Shown here piece after piece: positions 62,705-64,000 of a stretch of DNA of 64,000 nt. Made by a program: the position numbers and the translations under genes. Source of the DNA: Albula goreensis (taxonomy: Eukaryota; Chordata; Actinopteri; Albuliformes; Albulidae); assembly GCA_022829145.1 (NCBI GenBank), contig CM040743.1, forward strand, positions 29,129,646 through 29,193,645. The letters are read 5' to 3'. Numbering within the stretch: position 1 is the stretch's first letter; each line of letters opens with the position of its first letter. The notes below the pieces were generated by a model. The model had not been told where the DNA came from and did no database searches. It saw nothing but the letters and a program-made list of their open reading frames with translations.

Positions 62705-64000
62705 GGGAATTTTGTATTTTTTAAATTTGAGGCAAAGTTAAGAACAAATGTTGATTAAATCAAGGCATTTCTCATTGTTGTATTAATGAGTAAGCATATT
62801 GTTTTCTGTTTGTTTCAACATGCAAGCAGAGTTCCCAGGGACTGTTGTGATGTGCTTTGCTAAACTGAGAAAAGAGATGCATATGCTTTTATGGTCAACG
62901 AGGAGACACAGTGTGGCTCCTATTGCTTTGTCTCAGACGAACGGTCTCATCATCCATTTCGCCTTCAGTGACAGAAATCCTCCTCGACTAAGATGGCCAC
63001 ACTTTTGTGCTCGCTTAGGCGTAGGCTTCCATTAATTAAAGGGCAGATTTATCAAACGGTTAATGACAAAATTTGCAATCAACTGGACCAGAACTCAGAG
63101 CCTGTGCTGGCGCTGTGAATATTTTGGAGGGTGCAGGTCTGAGCACAGCTCTTTTACTTCTATTAGCTCCGGATGAATTTATCGCTCTTTTTAATTGCAA
63201 TGTGCCCCCGGCTTGCTCAGCATCCTAGATCAGGCCACAACTATTGTACAGTTATTACTATGGCATGAATTCATCAAGGAATGCTCAGATTCAATCCACC
63301 AGTCCATTCTTCAGCTTCAAACATATTCATCGCCCCTCTGAGAACCAATAGTAATGAGGTCATCTCTTACAACTTGCAGCACCTAGATACCTGATATTAA
63401 AGTTGTTTTACAACAGATATCTCTGAAATAAGACTAAATGGTAATGGGATAGTGAGGCTTCATGACACCGCAGACAAGTTGAGCTAGCTTAACTAAGAGG
63501 AGTATAAAACTATTTGACTGGTTGAGATAAGCCAGCTCAATGTGGACCCACCTATTTTGAGGTTCATAAAACCTCATTTTGAAATTACTAGGCTGAGGGA
63601 CATGACAAGATCTTGGTCCCCTTTCTCCATAAGCCTGCAGCTGTCCAAGCTTGCTGCCATACACCTCTTAACTGTTCCTGGCTTTGACTTGGCTACAACC
63701 TCTTCGGAATAACATTAATAAGACAAGGCCTGCTCGGCACATACTGTACATGCCAACAAGAAGAAAATGAACTTTTCGGGTTGAGGTTACATGCAATTTA
63801 AAGTATGTCATGTATAATCCATCAGTCTGTCTGTGTTTTTCTTCTAATTTAAATTTAACGATGTAATGCCGAGACCAAAACTTGTATACAGCTGAATTTT
63901 GACATAGCAGGATTGACCAGAGACAGTCTCCGCTTTCACAGCAATAGTACAAATACATAAATAATAAGAAAAACAACAAAAACATATTTTTTGCTTGGTT
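62705..64000. other. Unique sequence, partly CNE-like at 63040-63240
   Basis: No gene supported. The text at 63041 begins GGGCAGATTTATCAAACGG, similar to Harbinger-type ends, but no partner end was found. The following 200 bp are unique and balanced in composition. Confidence 0.4.

Overview
The window looks like nuclear DNA of a ray-finned fish. It carries a tRNA-headed SINE with the body typical of fish SINEs, an L2-like LINE fragment whose reverse-transcriptase text and 3' tail are of the teleost type, a decayed Tc1 transposase, PIF/Harbinger-like remnants and hAT-like MITEs. Composition is AT-rich throughout, with short simple repeats. The species cannot be named from this sequence.

I found no complete protein-coding gene, rRNA, tRNA gene or CRISPR array. 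Nearly all open frames are short and do not resemble known host proteins; the longer ones that do match something belong to transposons. The window is therefore most likely a gene desert or the inside of very long introns. Two short segments (minus strand 24663-24832, plus strand 14329-14466) have an open frame between plausible splice signals and are flagged only as possible exons.

Layout. 0-1 kb: simple repeats and a minus-strand SINE (700-892). 1-17 kb: mostly unique AT-rich sequence, with blocks at 2.3-2.7 and 12.2-12.6 kb that read like conserved non-coding elements (CNEs). 17-21 kb: an 88-bp-period duplication, a strong CNE-like block (17.93-18.33 kb) and a 164-bp near-palindrome (20658-20821). 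23-28 kb: CT/AC microsatellite, possible exon, a 0.7-kb MADF-domain transposon derivative (25327-26025), a hairpin and a 200-bp hAT-like MITE (27854-28053). 29-41 kb: unique sequence with several CNE-like blocks. 42-51 kb: hAT-like terminus, a minisatellite with alternating long and short units (46652-46965), a CNE-like block at 48 kb and a Tc1 relic (49.5-50.6 kb). 54-64 kb: 5'-truncated L2-like LINE (54.2-55.8 kb), a second SINE candidate, an (AT)n-cored palindrome (57301-57546), a GC-rich block (58.1-58.5 kb), a Harbinger relic with a Myb-like reading-frame remnant (59.4-60.5 kb) and an ATACT microsatellite.

No genes work together here. If the unique blocks are regulatory, they would act on a developmental gene outside the window. 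That is inference from their appearance only; no alignment could be run.
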